Positions 22,557-35,300 of a DNA stretch of 64,000 bases are shown piece after piece. The stretch is from contig JABACO010000004.1 in the NCBI GenBank assembly GCA_013339895.1, positions 2,412,879 to 2,476,878 of the forward strand, in the 5' to 3' direction. Origin of the DNA: Ephydatia muelleri (Eukaryota; Porifera; Demospongiae; Spongillida; Spongillidae). The stretch's first letter is position 1. Each line of letters begins with the position of its first letter. The notes under the pieces were generated by a model that worked only from the letters and a program-made list of their open reading frames with translations, searched no databases and was not told the DNA's origin. Both the position numbers and the translations under genes were made by a program.

Positions 22557-22633
22557 GAGCCGACGCCGACGAACAGGTTAGTTTTTGAAAAGTCGGAGGA
22601 AGGATTGAAGCTAGTGATAGGATTATAGACTTT

Positions 22634-22939
22634 ATGTTTCTCATAGAAGCAAGCGTGCACATTTTAGCAGTAAGGGTCTATATACTGTTCGTACGTGGTT
22701 TGTTTTTCAATGGTTGTTTCATTTTAAGCGGTGCATATTATGGGAGCGATGTTCTAAACCATTTGAACATTGCATGCGCGCACATGTTACACCACAACGC
22801 TCTCCGGTTGACGAGGGAAGGGAGGGGACACAAGATGCATAGGGGTAAAGTTACCTTTTACATGTGTGCATGTACCAGCGGGACGCGTCATACCATCTAC
22901 ATGCAAGGTGGCATGGTTGACGACACTGTTTTCGCGTAG
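22634..22939 (+). other. Small ORF, unit 2 copy
   Basis: Full-length copy of the 101-codon frame at 13038-13343 with only a few replacements. No family is recognised, and coding status is doubtful. The stretch to about 23670 is non-coding by eye. Confidence 0.3.
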
Positions 22940-23670
22940 GCCTATGTGATTGGTCGGGCAACGCTGTCACCATAACAGCAAAACCAAAATAAACGCGACG
23001 AATCAACGCTGTATTAGTTTCGGGGCCTAACCCATGTACGCGATAAATAACAATACTCACTAATTTAATATGGCATGTGAATTTGCGTAGCTGCATGTGC
23101 ATGCATGTATCAAGTGGGTTCGTTCTTAAGGCCAGTCTATGATCATGTGACTGTAGGTCAGCACAGTCCAATATCACGTGCGCTCACACCACTACGTCAT
23201 ACATTAAATGAAGTTCCTAAACATGTACCCTTTTATTCTTCAAAGGAAGGACCCTCCTGCTCTCAAAGCTTTGAACGCTCTGGTTTCCTAACCAAATGGT
23301 GGCTATGGGCACTTCAGCTGATTGATTGACTGTAACCTGATCTATTGATCTTGCAACCGTAACAGGCTAGAAGAAGAGATTCGTTTTCCCTCATCAAGCC
23401 AAGGGGGGACGCTGTTAAATTTGCAAGTGAATTTGGGTGTACATCTGAAGGTTATATATGTTACAATGTTCTCTGTTAATTGATCATCTTGTTGCCATGG
23501 CTCTACAGACTCAGCCTCGGGTTCTTGTCCAGTTCTGTACTGTCAGCTGGCCCGTTCTTAGAGGGTTTCAGAAACTCTCTGTTTCTATGGAGCACATTAC
23601 CCTCTACATTAAACACATAGGACCAACCGGATACCTTATCTGTACAGGGGACTGGTTCTGCTGGGCCTTC

Positions 23671-25150
23671 TTAGCTTGACATCCTTAACCAGAACTGGTT
23701 CGCTAACTTGTAACGGGGGTAGAATCTTTCCATGGCTGTGTTGGTGTTCTTGTATGTGATGCTTTCTTCTCCCAAACCTTTGCCGCTAGACAGGGCTCTA
23801 ACTTCGTCGCTTTCATTCAGGGGAACCACACTTCTAGTTCTCCTTCCAAACAACCGCTGACATGGACTTGTGCCTTAATCTACTGCTGCCACTCTAGTAT
23901 GACTAGTATCCTGACTCCTTTTCAACAGTCTCTTGGCAATCTTCACAGCAGCTTCCGCTTTGCCATCTGACCGACTATGATTCGGTGCAGACACTGAGTG
24001 AGCAAACTCCCATGGCTTAGCAAATTCTTATGACAGCAACTGTGGTCCTCCATCAGTGTGTACCACCTCTGGAATACCATGTCAGGCAAATTGTTCCTTG
24101 CAAACGTTAATAACAGCTGAGGTCAGAGTGAGGAAGTTTTGACATTTAGAAGAAATATGTTAGATAATTCACCTCGATGAAGTATTCTTCTTTGCTGCGA
24201 AATAAATTCATTCCACTTTTGCACCTGCGATGTTTTGGTATATCGTGGGCTAGGTGTTTTTCTTTATGCTGTGCTGGAGCATCTTTCTCACAGCTTCAGC
24301 ACGCTTTGATAACCTTGAGTCATGTTGGGCCAGTACACAGCATCCTTGGCTCTGTGATGGGTTGATTCTCAGCCCACATGGCTAGTGTGAAGTCTCTGAA
24401 GATAATCTGCTCTTTCCCAGCGACTGTGGCACTACTACTTGTTCCCATTTGTAGAGGACACCATCTTGGTACACTAGTCATTCCTTAAAATTCCAGTATT
24501 TTGTGCCTGTGCGGGCACATCTTTCACCTGGTTTGGCCACCCCTGCACGAGAACCACTTTTTGTTCTTCATCATCCACTGCTGCCTTCTGAACCTCCACC
24601 AACCTCTGATCCCTTACATGCACAGCATCCTTACACTGTGCATGTAAGGGATCAGCTTATCCTCTTCTGTAGCCCATGATAGGGCATCTGCTACTATCTG
24701 CTCTTACCCAGTGATTTATGACACAACCAAATTGTACCTCTGTAGGGGACAGCAACATTTGCTGTAGCCATTGTGGCGCTGCCAAAATGGACTACTTGTT
24801 AATGTCTTCCAGCAGTTTGTTATCGGTTTCCACAGCTGTTCTCTTTCCATATATATATATATCGATCAATTACAGGCAAACACAATAGTGAGATCTATGG
24901 CTACATAATGTTTTTTGCTGTTGCTAAGAGACCTTGATACCGACATAATTGGGCAACCGTCTTGTAAGCAGTTTGCACTCAAAACATCGGAGCTAGTACA
25001 GTGTATCACAATGTATGGTCGTTGGCTTATTTACATCGTAATACACTAGCAGGAGTTCACTCGTGATGAACTTCTTGACCCAATCAAAACATGTCTGCTC
25101 TAACTCACCACAGTTCCATTTGACGTTGGCTTCCTCAATGGCTCAGTTGC
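23671..25150 (-). pseudogene. Ty3/gypsy-type RNase H-integrase remnant, copy 2
   Basis: Duplicate of 14021-15560, with the integrase tail FGRRTRSVVPLNES near 23671-23850 and the RNase H TDHK region near 24820. A short loss near 24028 removes part of the segment after HTDGG. It was duplicated with its flanks as part of the unit, not inserted independently. Confidence 0.83.
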
Positions 25151-25610
25151 CTGCGAGAGATTTGGAACAAATTTGACCAAACAGTTACACATTTGGTTGT
25201 CGCAATGTCTGTGACATTACTTATTTCAGGCGTTTGATCTTCAGAACGAGCATGTCATAGAACTATCAATGAAATATTCTGTGCATGTACTTTCTGATTT
25301 AACTTTTAAAGCTAAATTATCATATTGATTCACATCACATGCACATTCATAGTACAACTTGCAACTATATGCAGGTTGAGTTGACACTTATGAGCATTCT
25401 CACGGGTTCCCAGTCCATGGTCATCCATTCTTCTTCGTTGACCATAACATTTTTTGGTGGTCCATGGTTATTACCTCATTATGGGATCGATTTGCGAAAA
25501 CGGAGCTAACGCAATTTTCAATTTTAAATATTCTTGACGTCTGAAATGTCCTCTATACAGTGCTTCTTAAAGTTCTGAATTTTAAATTGGCCATACATTT
25601 CAACGAAAGT

Positions 25611-25722
25611 GTTACCGTAGAATACCAGATACCAGATATAACGTCCCTCCCTCCGCCCCTTATGTGAGACCCTAAAATAAAAAGGCATGTTTTGAAACAA
25701 GCGTATCTCCAAAACCCGTCAC
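25611..25722. repeat. Single arm of the fold-back element, unit 2
   Basis: Matches the left arm at 16004-16114, with a duplicated ATACCAGATACCAG. The right arm is missing; the sequence jumps to TRIM upstream sequence (ACAGGTGAAATCAATACATT) near 25766. Confidence 0.8.
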
Positions 25723-25974
25723 GCCACCACGTACCTTTTTCAAACTCAAATTGTGGTACCACTTCTGACAGGTGAAATCAATACATTACCACTTATGTGC
25801 CTACAGTCAATGGTTTTTACTTGCATGAGGCCCTGCCCATTGGTGACTATAAAGTAACACACATTCATCTGGTCCATGACAATACCTTTCTTGATTCTGT
25901 ACTGCAATAATATACAAACAATTCAAGTGCTTCATTTAAAATTAATAGACTACTTCATTACCAACAGTGTAGCT

Positions 25975-28164
25975 ATGGAGAAACCCTTTCCACACATTAC
26001 CTGTGCTGTGTGCTCCAAGCCCTACAACGATCCAAGAATTCTACCATGTTTGCACTCCTACTGTCTACAATGTCTCCATCATGAGATAGAGAAAAGTGGT
26101 TCCCAACAAATGTTCCAATGTCCCATCTGTGAACGAAACACCAGCATCCCAGTGGGAGGGGCCAGTGTTCTCCCTCAGAACTTCCATCTTGGATTTGAAG
26201 TAGAGGTAGCAGGGTACATGTCCAAGATGGTGAACAACAGTGATGTAGCATGTGACCACTGCATAGATGGGGGTAATGGTCCTGCAGTGGTGTTCTGTTG
26301 TACATGTCATCAGTTCCTATGCAAGGTGGCTTATGAGCACCATAGAACTGATCGCCATCTCACCAAACACAATATGGTTGGACTAGACCAGGAGGGAGCC
26401 AGACAGCTGCATACCACCATGAAGCCAAGAGATCATTACTGCTCTCAGCCTAACCACGATGGAAATAAGAATTTTTATTGTGAGACTTGTAGCTTGCTGG
26501 TATGCCGTGACTGCACTACAGCTACCCACAAAACCCACACTGTGAAGGAAATATCCACAGTAGCAAAGACCCATCAAATAGAAATCACAGGAGCACTTGA
26601 AGATGCAAGAGAGGTAGTGACAAAGCTGACTGGAGCCATGGATGAAAATAACAGGATGATTGAACAAGTGGAGATCTCCAAAAGAAATGCTTCATTGGCC
26701 ATCAACCAAGCCTTTGAAACACTCCAACAAACATTGGAAGAAAGGAAAAAGACACTATTGTCAGAGTTAGAGACCATTTCACTGTCCAGGACAACAGCTC
26801 TGACCCTCCAGAAGGAACAGTTTGAGAAGATGGTTGGAGACATTGGTCACTACACTGATATGGCATCCCAGATCCTGCAGACCCACACTGACCATGAGAT
26901 TGTAGCACTGGGAGGACTCATACCCACTGAACTGCAGGCCACCCTCAAGAGGGTCCAGACCATTTCCCTCACTCCAAACCAACATAGCAACATAACTGTG
27001 TCTGTGCAAACAGATGATCTTACACGACAACTGTTGAAATTAGGAAATTTGTTTGAGTTTTATTTTTCTCCATCTTCAAGCACTTGGATGTCCACATCAG
27101 TAGCCAGGGTGGGGGCCAGGTACCATGTTAAGGTACAAAGCAAGACCTCAAAGGGGGAGGAGTACCCACATGGTGGTGTAGAGGTGAAGGGTGAGATGAG
27201 GTCCAAGACCCATAATGGAGCAGTTGTGTATGGAGAGGTGGAGGACCACAGGGATGGTACCTACACCATCACCCTCACCCCTCAAACTGCTGGTCCTCAC
27301 CAGCTCCTCATCACAATGGATGGTCAGCATGTACAGAATAGTCCTAATGACCTTGATGTGAGGCCTAAACGTGACTACCGTATCTTATGTAATGCCCAAC
27401 AAGTGATCCAGTGTAATGGGCCTAGATGTGTAGCCATCCATGACAATGGAGACATCTATGTAGGGAGCCATGATGGCTGCATTTATGTGTTTGATCAAAC
27501 AGGTCAAATGAAGAATACCATAGGTAGTAGTGGAAGTGGTGATGGTCAGTTCTCTCATCCATCTGGTATATCCATCAAGGGAGATGTGTTGTATGTTGCT
27601 GATACATATAAACATCGTGTACAGAAGCTGACATCAAGTGGAAAGTTCCTTCATAAGTTTGGTCAGCAGGGATCAGGTCAGGGACAGTTCAATTTGCCAT
27701 GGGGTGTCATCATTGACTCCAACAACAAACTGATTGTCTCTAACAATTATAACCATAGGATACAAATATTCAATGAAAATGGTGTTTGGTTATTAACCAT
27801 AGATGGTAAAGGTTCAGGCAATCATAGTTTTCAGTCTCCATGGGGTCTTGCCTTGGACCCTCAGGGAAACATTCATGTTGCAGCATATGCTTCAAACACT
27901 ATCCAAGTGTTTACCAGAGAAGGTGTCTATGTCAGGATGTATGGTGATCCTAAAGGTCCCAGTGGAATAGCCATTGATGATGAAGGTTACAGCTTTGTCA
28001 GTGAGAGGGATGGCAATTGTCTCTCCATCTATGATCCTGAAGGGAACAAGATCCACACAGTGGGGAATCTGAACTATCCCTGGGGTACTGCACTAGATCC
28101 CAGAGATGGCAGTGTGTTCATTGCTAACTATGGTGCTGGCACTGTATTGAAGTATTGTGTTTGA
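25975..28164 (+). CDS. TRIM-NHL E3 ubiquitin ligase-like protein 2
   Basis: Intact 729-codon paralog of the gene at 16741, with the same order: RING (C10, C13, C25, H27, C30, C33, C49, C52), B-box 1, B-box 2, coiled coil, filamin, NHL. The start MEKPFPHITCAVC is shared with copy 4, and the frame is open back to 25876. The coiled coil differs by very few residues from copy 1, while the NHL blades differ at repeated positions (for example QFNLPWG against QFNEPMC, ADTYKH against ADSGNH, SERDGN against SECWGH). Its 3' untranslated region is unlike that of copies 1 and 3 but matches copy 4, marking two TRIM subtypes. It is followed by a stub of another TRIM gene. Confidence 0.93.
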   Translation: MEKPFPHITCAVCSKPYNDPRILPCLHSYCLQCLHHEIEKSGSQQMFQCPICERNTSIPVGGASVLPQNFHLGFEVEVAGYMSKMVNNSDVACDHCIDGGNGPAVVFCCTCHQFLCKVAYEHHRTDRHLTKHNMVGLDQEGARQLHTTMKPRDHYCSQPNHDGNKNFYCETCSLLVCRDCTTATHKTHTVKEISTVAKTHQIEITGALEDAREVVTKLTGAMDENNRMIEQVEISKRNASLAINQAFETLQQTLEERKKTLLSELETISLSRTTALTLQKEQFEKMVGDIGHYTDMASQILQTHTDHEIVALGGLIPTELQATLKRVQTISLTPNQHSNITVSVQTDDLTRQLLKLGNLFEFYFSPSSSTWMSTSVARVGARYHVKVQSKTSKGEEYPHGGVEVKGEMRSKTHNGAVVYGEVEDHRDGTYTITLTPQTAGPHQLLITMDGQHVQNSPNDLDVRPKRDYRILCNAQQVIQCNGPRCVAIHDNGDIYVGSHDGCIYVFDQTGQMKNTIGSSGSGDGQFSHPSGISIKGDVLYVADTYKHRVQKLTSSGKFLHKFGQQGSGQGQFNLPWGVIIDSNNKLIVSNNYNHRIQIFNENGVWLLTIDGKGSGNHSFQSPWGLALDPQGNIHVAAYASNTIQVFTREGVYVRMYGDPKGPSGIAIDDEGYSFVSERDGNCLSIYDPEGNKIHTVGNLNYPWGTALDPRDGSVFIANYGAGTVLKYCV

Positions 28165-28471
28165 AAAGTGAATGTGATGTAATGTGCATTACTGTGATAC
28201 TCGTAGAACATTTTCAAGTGGATGTGATGTAAATATGTGAACATGATTGGTATTAAAGTTTATATGGTCAACCATGACAAGAATTTATTTGCAGCTGTCA
28301 TGATGCCTGTCAGTTGCAGTATTAATTGAATGATATGAATAGATGTATGGGATCGTTTCTGAAAAAGGGAAAGTAGCGCACACATTATAACATTTCTACT
28401 ATGCAATAGAAATGTAACACTTGCATTGAAATGTATGGCCACTTCAAATAAGAAGACTTACAACTCCATGG

Positions 28472-28627
28472 GGTGGCAATCGTCTCTCCATCTATGATCC
28501 TGATGGGAACAATATCCACGCAGTTGGGAATCTGATGAAACTCTGGGGTACTGCACTAGATCCCAGAGATGGCAGTGTGTTCATTGCTAAGTATAGTGCT
28601 GACACTGTATTGAAGTATTGTGTTTGA
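28472..28627 (+). pseudogene. TRIM-NHL C-terminal stub (last 51 codons)
   Basis: An open frame starts at GGTGGCAATCG and encodes the last NHL blade (LSIYDPDG, GTALDPRDGSVFIAKY) with the same C-terminus (VLKYCV, stop). Its 3' flank is of the copy 1/3 type. About 300 bp of copy 2 3' flank precede it. It is the remnant of a TRIM gene lost by deletion. Confidence 0.9.
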
Positions 28628-29520
28628 AAATGTACTACTATTGTAGAATATTTCCAAGTCATATTATGTAAGCTTCTGGTTATATTAAAATTTAAATGTT
28701 CAACAGTATTGAGAAATGTGAAGCAAATGAGACGTAACGCTTACATTGAAATATATGGGTACAGCGCCATAATACAACTCTGTGACAGATAGTCTGTGTA
28801 TGAATTGTTGTGTTAAGGTCACTTGAGACCTTCACAATTTATTTGAAAAACTGATGGTTAAGGTCCCTTTTATCTTCCATTATCCCATATAGAAAATTAC
28901 ATTCAAATGATACTGACTGACAGGCAACATAGCAGCTGTTGTTGTGGAAATTATGTTAGGTCCAATTTGACTGCAACAATCCCATATAGTTTTCCTCCAT
29001 ATGTGGAATTGATGTCTCAACCAAGATGGGGATTGAAGTGAAAACATTTAACTTTAGTGTTATCCTGTGAATTCCTTGTACATGTACACTTGTTATGCAA
29101 TGACTCTGGCTTTTCATGATGAAGACAATATGGAGTATATAGTGAGGGTAGGTAGTGAGATGGGCTTGGGCCAGGAGTACCCTCCAGCCAGATTCTAAAC
29201 CTCCCTATGTCCTAGAGGAAGCAGCAGTTGGTGCTGCACATTGAGCACTACTTTGAGCTGATGGGGGGAGGTTTGGTGAAGATGGCATGTGGGTTGTGTA
29301 CTTGAATTTGTGGGTCTGGAGCTCAAAATCATGTCCAATCAAGCTTGGAGCTGTGCATACATGGTAGTGCGCATATGCTACTGGTCCCCAGCCTATACCA
29401 TCAACATGGGTTGCCCCTGTGGGTGTGTGCAGTCCTAACAGGTGTCATGTGATAAGAATGTTCATTTGTCATCAAGCCAACTGGTGTGGTGCTTTAAATA
29501 GAAGCTTAGTGAAGATGAAT
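28628..29520. other. Shared unit 3' flank up to the large insertion
   Basis: Matches 18934-19764, 49381-50333 and 61269-62150. It ends in GCTTAGTGAAGATGAAT at 29520. In the matching junctions near 50328 and 62140 the sequence continues directly as GAAAGTATAAGTT, but here that continuation occurs only at 39741. Confidence 0.85.
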
Positions 29521-30572
29521 CTGAACCTGCGTCAGCAGGTTCAATATAGGATTGATTGAGGAATGATGAATGTCATTAGAAATTTTAAATCGCGTCGGGA
29601 GGGTCAACGGAGAAACGGATCACTTATCTCGTTGCAGCAATCGAACGACAACACCAAGATCTACGTTTTCATGCTAGTTTCATGTCATTAAACTATGCGC
29701 TTCCAGACAAACAAAGAACCTGCTTCTCGTGCCCATTCCCCAAAAAATTGTTCGTCGTCGTCGTCGTCTTCTTCCTTAGGAAGGTATAACTCGAGCTACG
29801 AACGGTTTTAAAGAACGACAATAGTACCAATCTCTTCAGAATTTACCGGCACGTTATCCTAGCATGTCATTTGGACACATATCACATCTAGAAAGAAACT
29901 ACAGCGAGAAATACCTTGTTTGGTTGCAAGTTCTATGGCCATCTAGAAGTTTTTAATAAAATGTATAATTTTAGGGAGTATAAATACTCCAACAGGCAAT
30001 TTATTTGGTGTTCCTATCGCAGTTTACACAGCCAAATCCTAACAAACTGTTACAGAAATGTTTGCCAGTCTTAACTGTTACAAATATGATGTCATCTTTG
30101 GAACATACTGTTTATGGTCACAAAATATGCTACAGGTTAGATATGTATTGCGTACCAGAAAGTGAGTGAAATTTGTGACAGATTATATTTTAAATGTTAC
30201 ATATCTTTGCTCACGGCTGAAGAAATACGCTTTTCGCCCCAGTGTCAGGCTTCAATGTGGATAGTTAAGTTTAGATAGAAGTAACAGAACGTACAATCAC
30301 ATGTTGGCGGCTCGGGCTGTGAAAAGTTGGGCACTATCTCCGATGTAGGTGTGGCGATTGCGTAGATGACGTAATACAACATAGTGCAACTATTTATCGG
30401 CGGCTTATTTGTTTAGAAGTTAAGGTGCGGTCTCAGCTTCACGAAGCGCTCTCAGAATTTGCTGAACCAGTACCGTTATCAGATGACATTTGAGGCTGGA
30501 TTCTAATTAGCGCATTGACTTTATTCCAAATAATGGCCACCACTGTTTTGAACCTTCCCGGAACAATAGTGT
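29521..30572. other. Left part of the insertion, no gene seen
   Basis: Unique, mostly AT-rich sequence with no recognised coding exon. It contains a terminal hairpin (29523-29542), a TCGTCGTCG run near 29754, and possible non-coding ends of the two-gene transposon. Confidence 0.5.
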
Positions 30573-32267
30573 TCAGTTCATCGTTTCATGATCAAGCATA
30601 CATGGATACATAAATACTAGAGTGTTTAACGCTCTGGCGAAGGAATCACTGGCATAGCTGGAATCTGATGGCCATGGAATAACTGATAGCTGGAATCTGA
30701 TGGCCATGGAATAACTGATAGCTGGAATAAAACTGATAGCTGGAATAACTGATAGCTGGAATAACTGAACGTGGAGATCAATAACTGGGCGCAGCTGGAT
30801 GAATACAAATACTGAAGTGAATATCGACATATAACCAATATATGAGGCTTACTTTCAGGTTGGTCAGGATACACGTATGAGGGAGAGTTAGGAGGACTCA
30901 TGTAAGAGGGAGAGTTAGAAGGATCAAGAACAGGCTGACTTTCCGCAACAATGGAGTCCCATTCCTCTGCTGTAGGCATGCCATTTGCAAATTGACCATT
31001 CAACCATTGGTTGAATGCCTTGTACGTATTCTTGTTGCTGTCAGCAACTGTTTGGCAAAACTTGCGCTACAAAAAAAAAAGTATTATAACTTGTGCACAT
31101 AGTGTTTCAACTCTCTTACCAATAGTACCACATGCCTGGCGTAGTGTGGAATGGTATGTAGTTCCACCTTTAAAACAGGCAAAAACCTCTCCACAAACTC
31201 ATCAACCCTCATTGCTGCAAATTTTTCACATGGTTGTAAGCCAAGTATCTAATTTTTTGTTTATGTATATAAAGCCATTAAAATTAATTAGCAATGAAAA
31301 CAGTACTTACTCTTCGTCGTTCTTCAGCCCTCAGTTCATTGAACCGTGAGTTGCAAAATATAATGGCAGCAGAGTATTTGTACTTCTTTTCTGCCTCACG
31401 TTTCAGCACTCTGTTCACCATTGCCTGTAAAAAGAAATATAAGTCAGCCCATTATCTCTCAACGTACTGCACACTTACCTTACCATGGTTTGGGAAGGCA
31501 TTCTATTGACAGTATTACCAAAAATGGTGCCAATTTCCTTCAGTAAATCCTCCTGAGCCAAATAATGGATTCCATTTGTACATATATATGTACTCCACTA
31601 TATACACTATACATACCTTATACACACTTCCTTCAATAGTAAATGACTTCTGCTGTAACTCTATGATGGAGTCAGACAACCGTTTCTGTTCATCAAGGAT
31701 ACCTGCAAGTGTGGTGGTGTTTCCTTGTATTGTAGTTAGTATAGTGTTTAACAATCCATTCAATGGATGAGGTGGTGAGCCAGTGGAGCTACCAGAACCT
31801 ATAACTGTGCAAAAGAGGAGTTACAATCATAACCTGCCTTGTGATGATTACCATGAATGCTGCTTACCTGTTGCTGAGGCTGGTCTTGTTGCTGAAGTCG
31901 TTCCTCTGGCTGCATATGCTGCTCCTGAAGCTGAGATTCCCGTAGTTAAGGCTGTTCCTGCACCTGAGGCTGTTCCTGTAGCTGCATATGGTGTTCCTCT
32001 ACGTGAGGTTCCTGATCCTGTCACTGAGGTTACAGTTATTGCTCCTAATCCTGATGTTACTCCACTGGATCCCACACGGGCTTCTGATGCTGTTCCTGCT
32101 CTCCCTATACGAGCTTCCTGTACTCTTTCACCCGTGTAGACACGTCCTGATGTAGCTATAAGTGGACACATGCTAATGCTATGGAGTTTCATGCGACATC
32201 TGCGCATGTACAATTTACCTGCGTTGGTTGGGATGCTCGAAGCTGTGAATGGCGGAGAATGACTCAT
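30573..32267 (-). CDS. Transposon accessory protein, 8 exons, function unknown
   Basis: Inferred minus-strand gene with GT-AG introns: exons 32267-32219, 32155-31868, 31804-31617, 31552-31484, 31424-31311, 31248-31120, 31066-30853 and 30811-30573. They sum to 1290 nt, giving 429 codons plus stop, with every phase joining. The start is MSHSPPFTASS. Exon 2 is Gly/Ala/Thr/Ser-rich. Exon 3 has a heptad-like helix (ILDEQKRLSDSIIELQQ). Exons 5 to 7 are basic or mixed with a charged helix (NRVLKREAEKKYKYSAA) and QTVADSNKNTYKAFNQWLNG. Part of exon 8 is built from short tandem repeats. No family is recognised. Its start is 75 bp from the divergent transposase, so it is probably that element's second gene (a role like CACTA TnpA or the Harbinger Myb protein is only an analogy). 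Confidence 0.6.
30657..30768. repeat. Short tandem repeats in the accessory gene's last exon
   Basis: AACTGATAGCTGGAAT recurs about five times, twice with an extra CTGATGGCCATGG segment. On the minus strand it encodes alternating hydrophobic tracts, a possible sign that the last exon is not conserved. Confidence 0.9.
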
Positions 32268-32342
32268 TTTTAAAAATCACATGTGCTCGTCGTCACGTGA
32301 TCTTATTTAACTCCTCATTCCGCGCTGGGAAAAACAGGCCGT
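32268..32342. promoter_or_regulatory. 75-bp divergent intergenic region, putative bidirectional promoter
   Basis: Lies between the two inferred start codons (minus-strand ATG ending at 32267 and plus-strand ATG at 32343). It contains CACGTGAT and CGTCGTCACG, an E-box or CRE-like core. Both transcripts must start here or inside the neighbouring gene. This is inferred from spacing, not from a recognised promoter motif. Confidence 0.45.
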
Positions 32343-35300
32343 ATGTCTACTCGTAAGTACTGACTCTATTACGAAAGGCGAATTTACCTGCTTTAAATAT
32401 AGTTTACACTTGTAAACCATGCGACGAGAAGTTTCCGTATAGATGTAGATACTTAAAACATCTTCAGAGCCGGTCGCATATTAACTTTGTTGAATATTTA
32501 AGTACTTTGGGCACTACTTCACATGCTGAATTTCAAGAGACGTATGAAAGTCACGAGGTACATGTTACTAGGTAGCAAATATAAATTCATCTTTTAACAT
32601 TTTGTTTAACATGTGTTTCAGGAATCTAAAAGCCAATATGACATCTGTGAGGATGACCCCTGCGAGGATGACCCCTGTGCTCTTTGTGATGATACTGTGG
32701 ATTGTGAAAGCGATAGCAATATGGATTTCATGGATACAGATATGGATGGGGACACAACTGATGAGACGTACTATCCATTTCCATCAAAAATTTTTGCTCT
32801 CCTATACATGCTTGTTAAGGGTACACAGCAAGTGGTGAGTTGGTAAATGTTTTTGAAAATTAGTTCTAAGATGAGATTCTTCTCTCTCTTTCTCTTTTTT
32901 TTTTTTCCTTTCTATTGTGATAGAGTGAACAAACTCTAGCTTTTGTTTGGTTTATTCTACAAGAAATGGGTGTGAAAACTCCAAGTCTAGGGGCTGTTAA
33001 GAGATTTAAGCTACCTGGCACAAAGCCAACTGTACGGGTATGTCATTCTTTTTTGCAATATATTGTATCTGTCATAATTTATATTCTTCATTTTAGCATG
33101 TAAACAAAGAAGGTGTTCCATTTTACACCATTCCATTAGCTACTAGTATAGAGCAATTTCTTGGACGCTCTGATATAGCTGAAGCACTGGTTCGATTTCC
33201 AGTACACACTCAAGACAGATTTACGTAAGATACTGAAAAATGTTAACCTTATAGGTGACAGTGTGCATATCACCTTGCTAGTGAGATGTTTCATGGTAGA
33301 CGTTGGTGTACAGATGAGAGGTATTTCACACCTATGGTGGTCTTGAATGATGGCACTCACATATTTGTGAGGGACTGCATTTCCTTTCATCACCCACTAA
33401 CTGGCACGACAAAAGGGATGGTTGTGAAGTTTTTTCAACAGGTTTGTTGTATATTCTTGTATAATAGATATTTAAATTGTTTTTTGTATATATATTTTAG
33501 GAGCATTCAACAGATGTATTTGTTGAATTGGACATGCTCCTTAACCTTGAACAGTTCAAATATTTTGTACCTGGAACAGAAGCTGTCTATATGGATTCTG
33601 ACTCATGTATATTATTTGACACTACAGTTGAGCTCTCCATATCTCACATTCTTGGTCATGCTGATCCACCTGGCTGTATTGCAAAGTGGATCCCTCCTTC
33701 TCATTTCCACCGACTGGATTTTCAGGTTTGTGGGTTCGCTTAGACATTTCATTTTATTTTAATGTTTCAGGAGACTATTGAATACTTGGCACCACATCCA
33801 CTAAAAGATAAAGCAGATGGAAAGCCTGTTGTTATGTTACCACTGGTATTGTTTGCCGATGACACCAGTGGAAACCGCAGCAAGAAGTGGCACAAATTTG
33901 AGTCCTGGTACTTTAAGCTAGCTGGACTACCTCATGGGATAGGTACCAAACTTGAGAATATACACTTTGTGTGCTCCTCTGATCGAGTTTCAGCGTTAGA
34001 AATGGCAGAACCTATTGTAGAGGAACTTATAAAGCTTGAAAACGATGGTATAGAGGTGTACGATGCCTATTTTAATACTGTCGTCCTGGTTATTGCTCCT
34101 GTGATATGCATAGTAGCTGATAATCCAATGGCCTCAGTCTTGCTTAATCATCTCCATGGTAGGGCAAATAAGTATTGTCGCTTTTGTACGGTATGTTGAT
34201 GTCAATTTTTCTCTCAGGTTTATAACTGTTGCTATTTCATACTTCCACTAGGTTGATCGAAATGAAGATCCTACCATTGTATGTAGCAAGAGAACAAGAG
34301 AAACAGCTTTGCAGCAAATGGCTGAAATTTCTAGCTTACGAACTGAACAGGCCAAAGCTGAAATGCGGACACATTACGGAGTACATGAAAATGACAACCC
34401 TCTGTTATTCCTTCCTACTGATATTTATAAGTAAGTGCATAGTTTTATGTACCTTCTATTTGCTTTCAGATATGTGTACCCCATTTTTATAGAATGTTTC
34501 CATTTGAGGCACTGCACACTCTCCCACTTGGACCTGCCAAGCATTTGTTGCGTGAAGAGATGCCACTGCTTTCAAAAGGGCAAAAAGCAGAGATTCTGGC
34601 TAGATTGAAAGCATTTCACACATCTGGTTTCAGTGTGAAACTCTATGGGAATGTCTGTTACTACTATCAGTCTTTCTGTGGGAGAGACTTCAAAGCATGG
34701 GTACAAATGGCTCTCTTTATCATAGGACCATATTTAAATGATGGAGAATTGGCAGTGTGGAAATCTTTTTGCAAGGTAATGTTCATTATTTTCTTGTTTT
34801 TAAGTGTTGTTTATGTATATAGTACCAGGTGTTCCAGATCGCATACTCCAAGTTTTTTGCTCCATCACTGAGTGATGAGTGGAGATGCTTGTGCCAGACG
34901 TTTGTAAACACTGTGAAGCAGCACATGCCACACTTACTGCAGAAGCAAAAGGTTCATTTAATGCTCCACTTGGTTGAATGTATGCACGATTTTGGGCCAA
35001 CATCTGCCTTCAATGCTGAGAGGTAATGCATGAGTGTAAAGTGACCTGTTTTTACCTTAAGTTATACCTGTGCAGGTTTGAGTTATTTAATAGCAAAGTT
35101 CGCGCATACAACGTGTTCAGCAACAGACTATCGTCTAGTCGTGACATTGCTCAACACTTTGCCGCCATCCAGCACCTTCGATACGTATGTCAGGCTCATT
35201 TGTTCAGTGACAATGAAAGGTATAAGTTTATTAATGTGTGAAATTCTAATTAGTGCACATTTTTTTCTAGATGTGCACTTGGTCTTCAGCGGCTGTTTTC

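Noticed and set aside
31848..32139. Plus-strand frame rich in Val/Pro/Ala at 31783-32139
   Set aside because: It lies opposite the accessory gene's Gly/Ala/Ser exon 2, whose splice sites and phases fit the minus strand.
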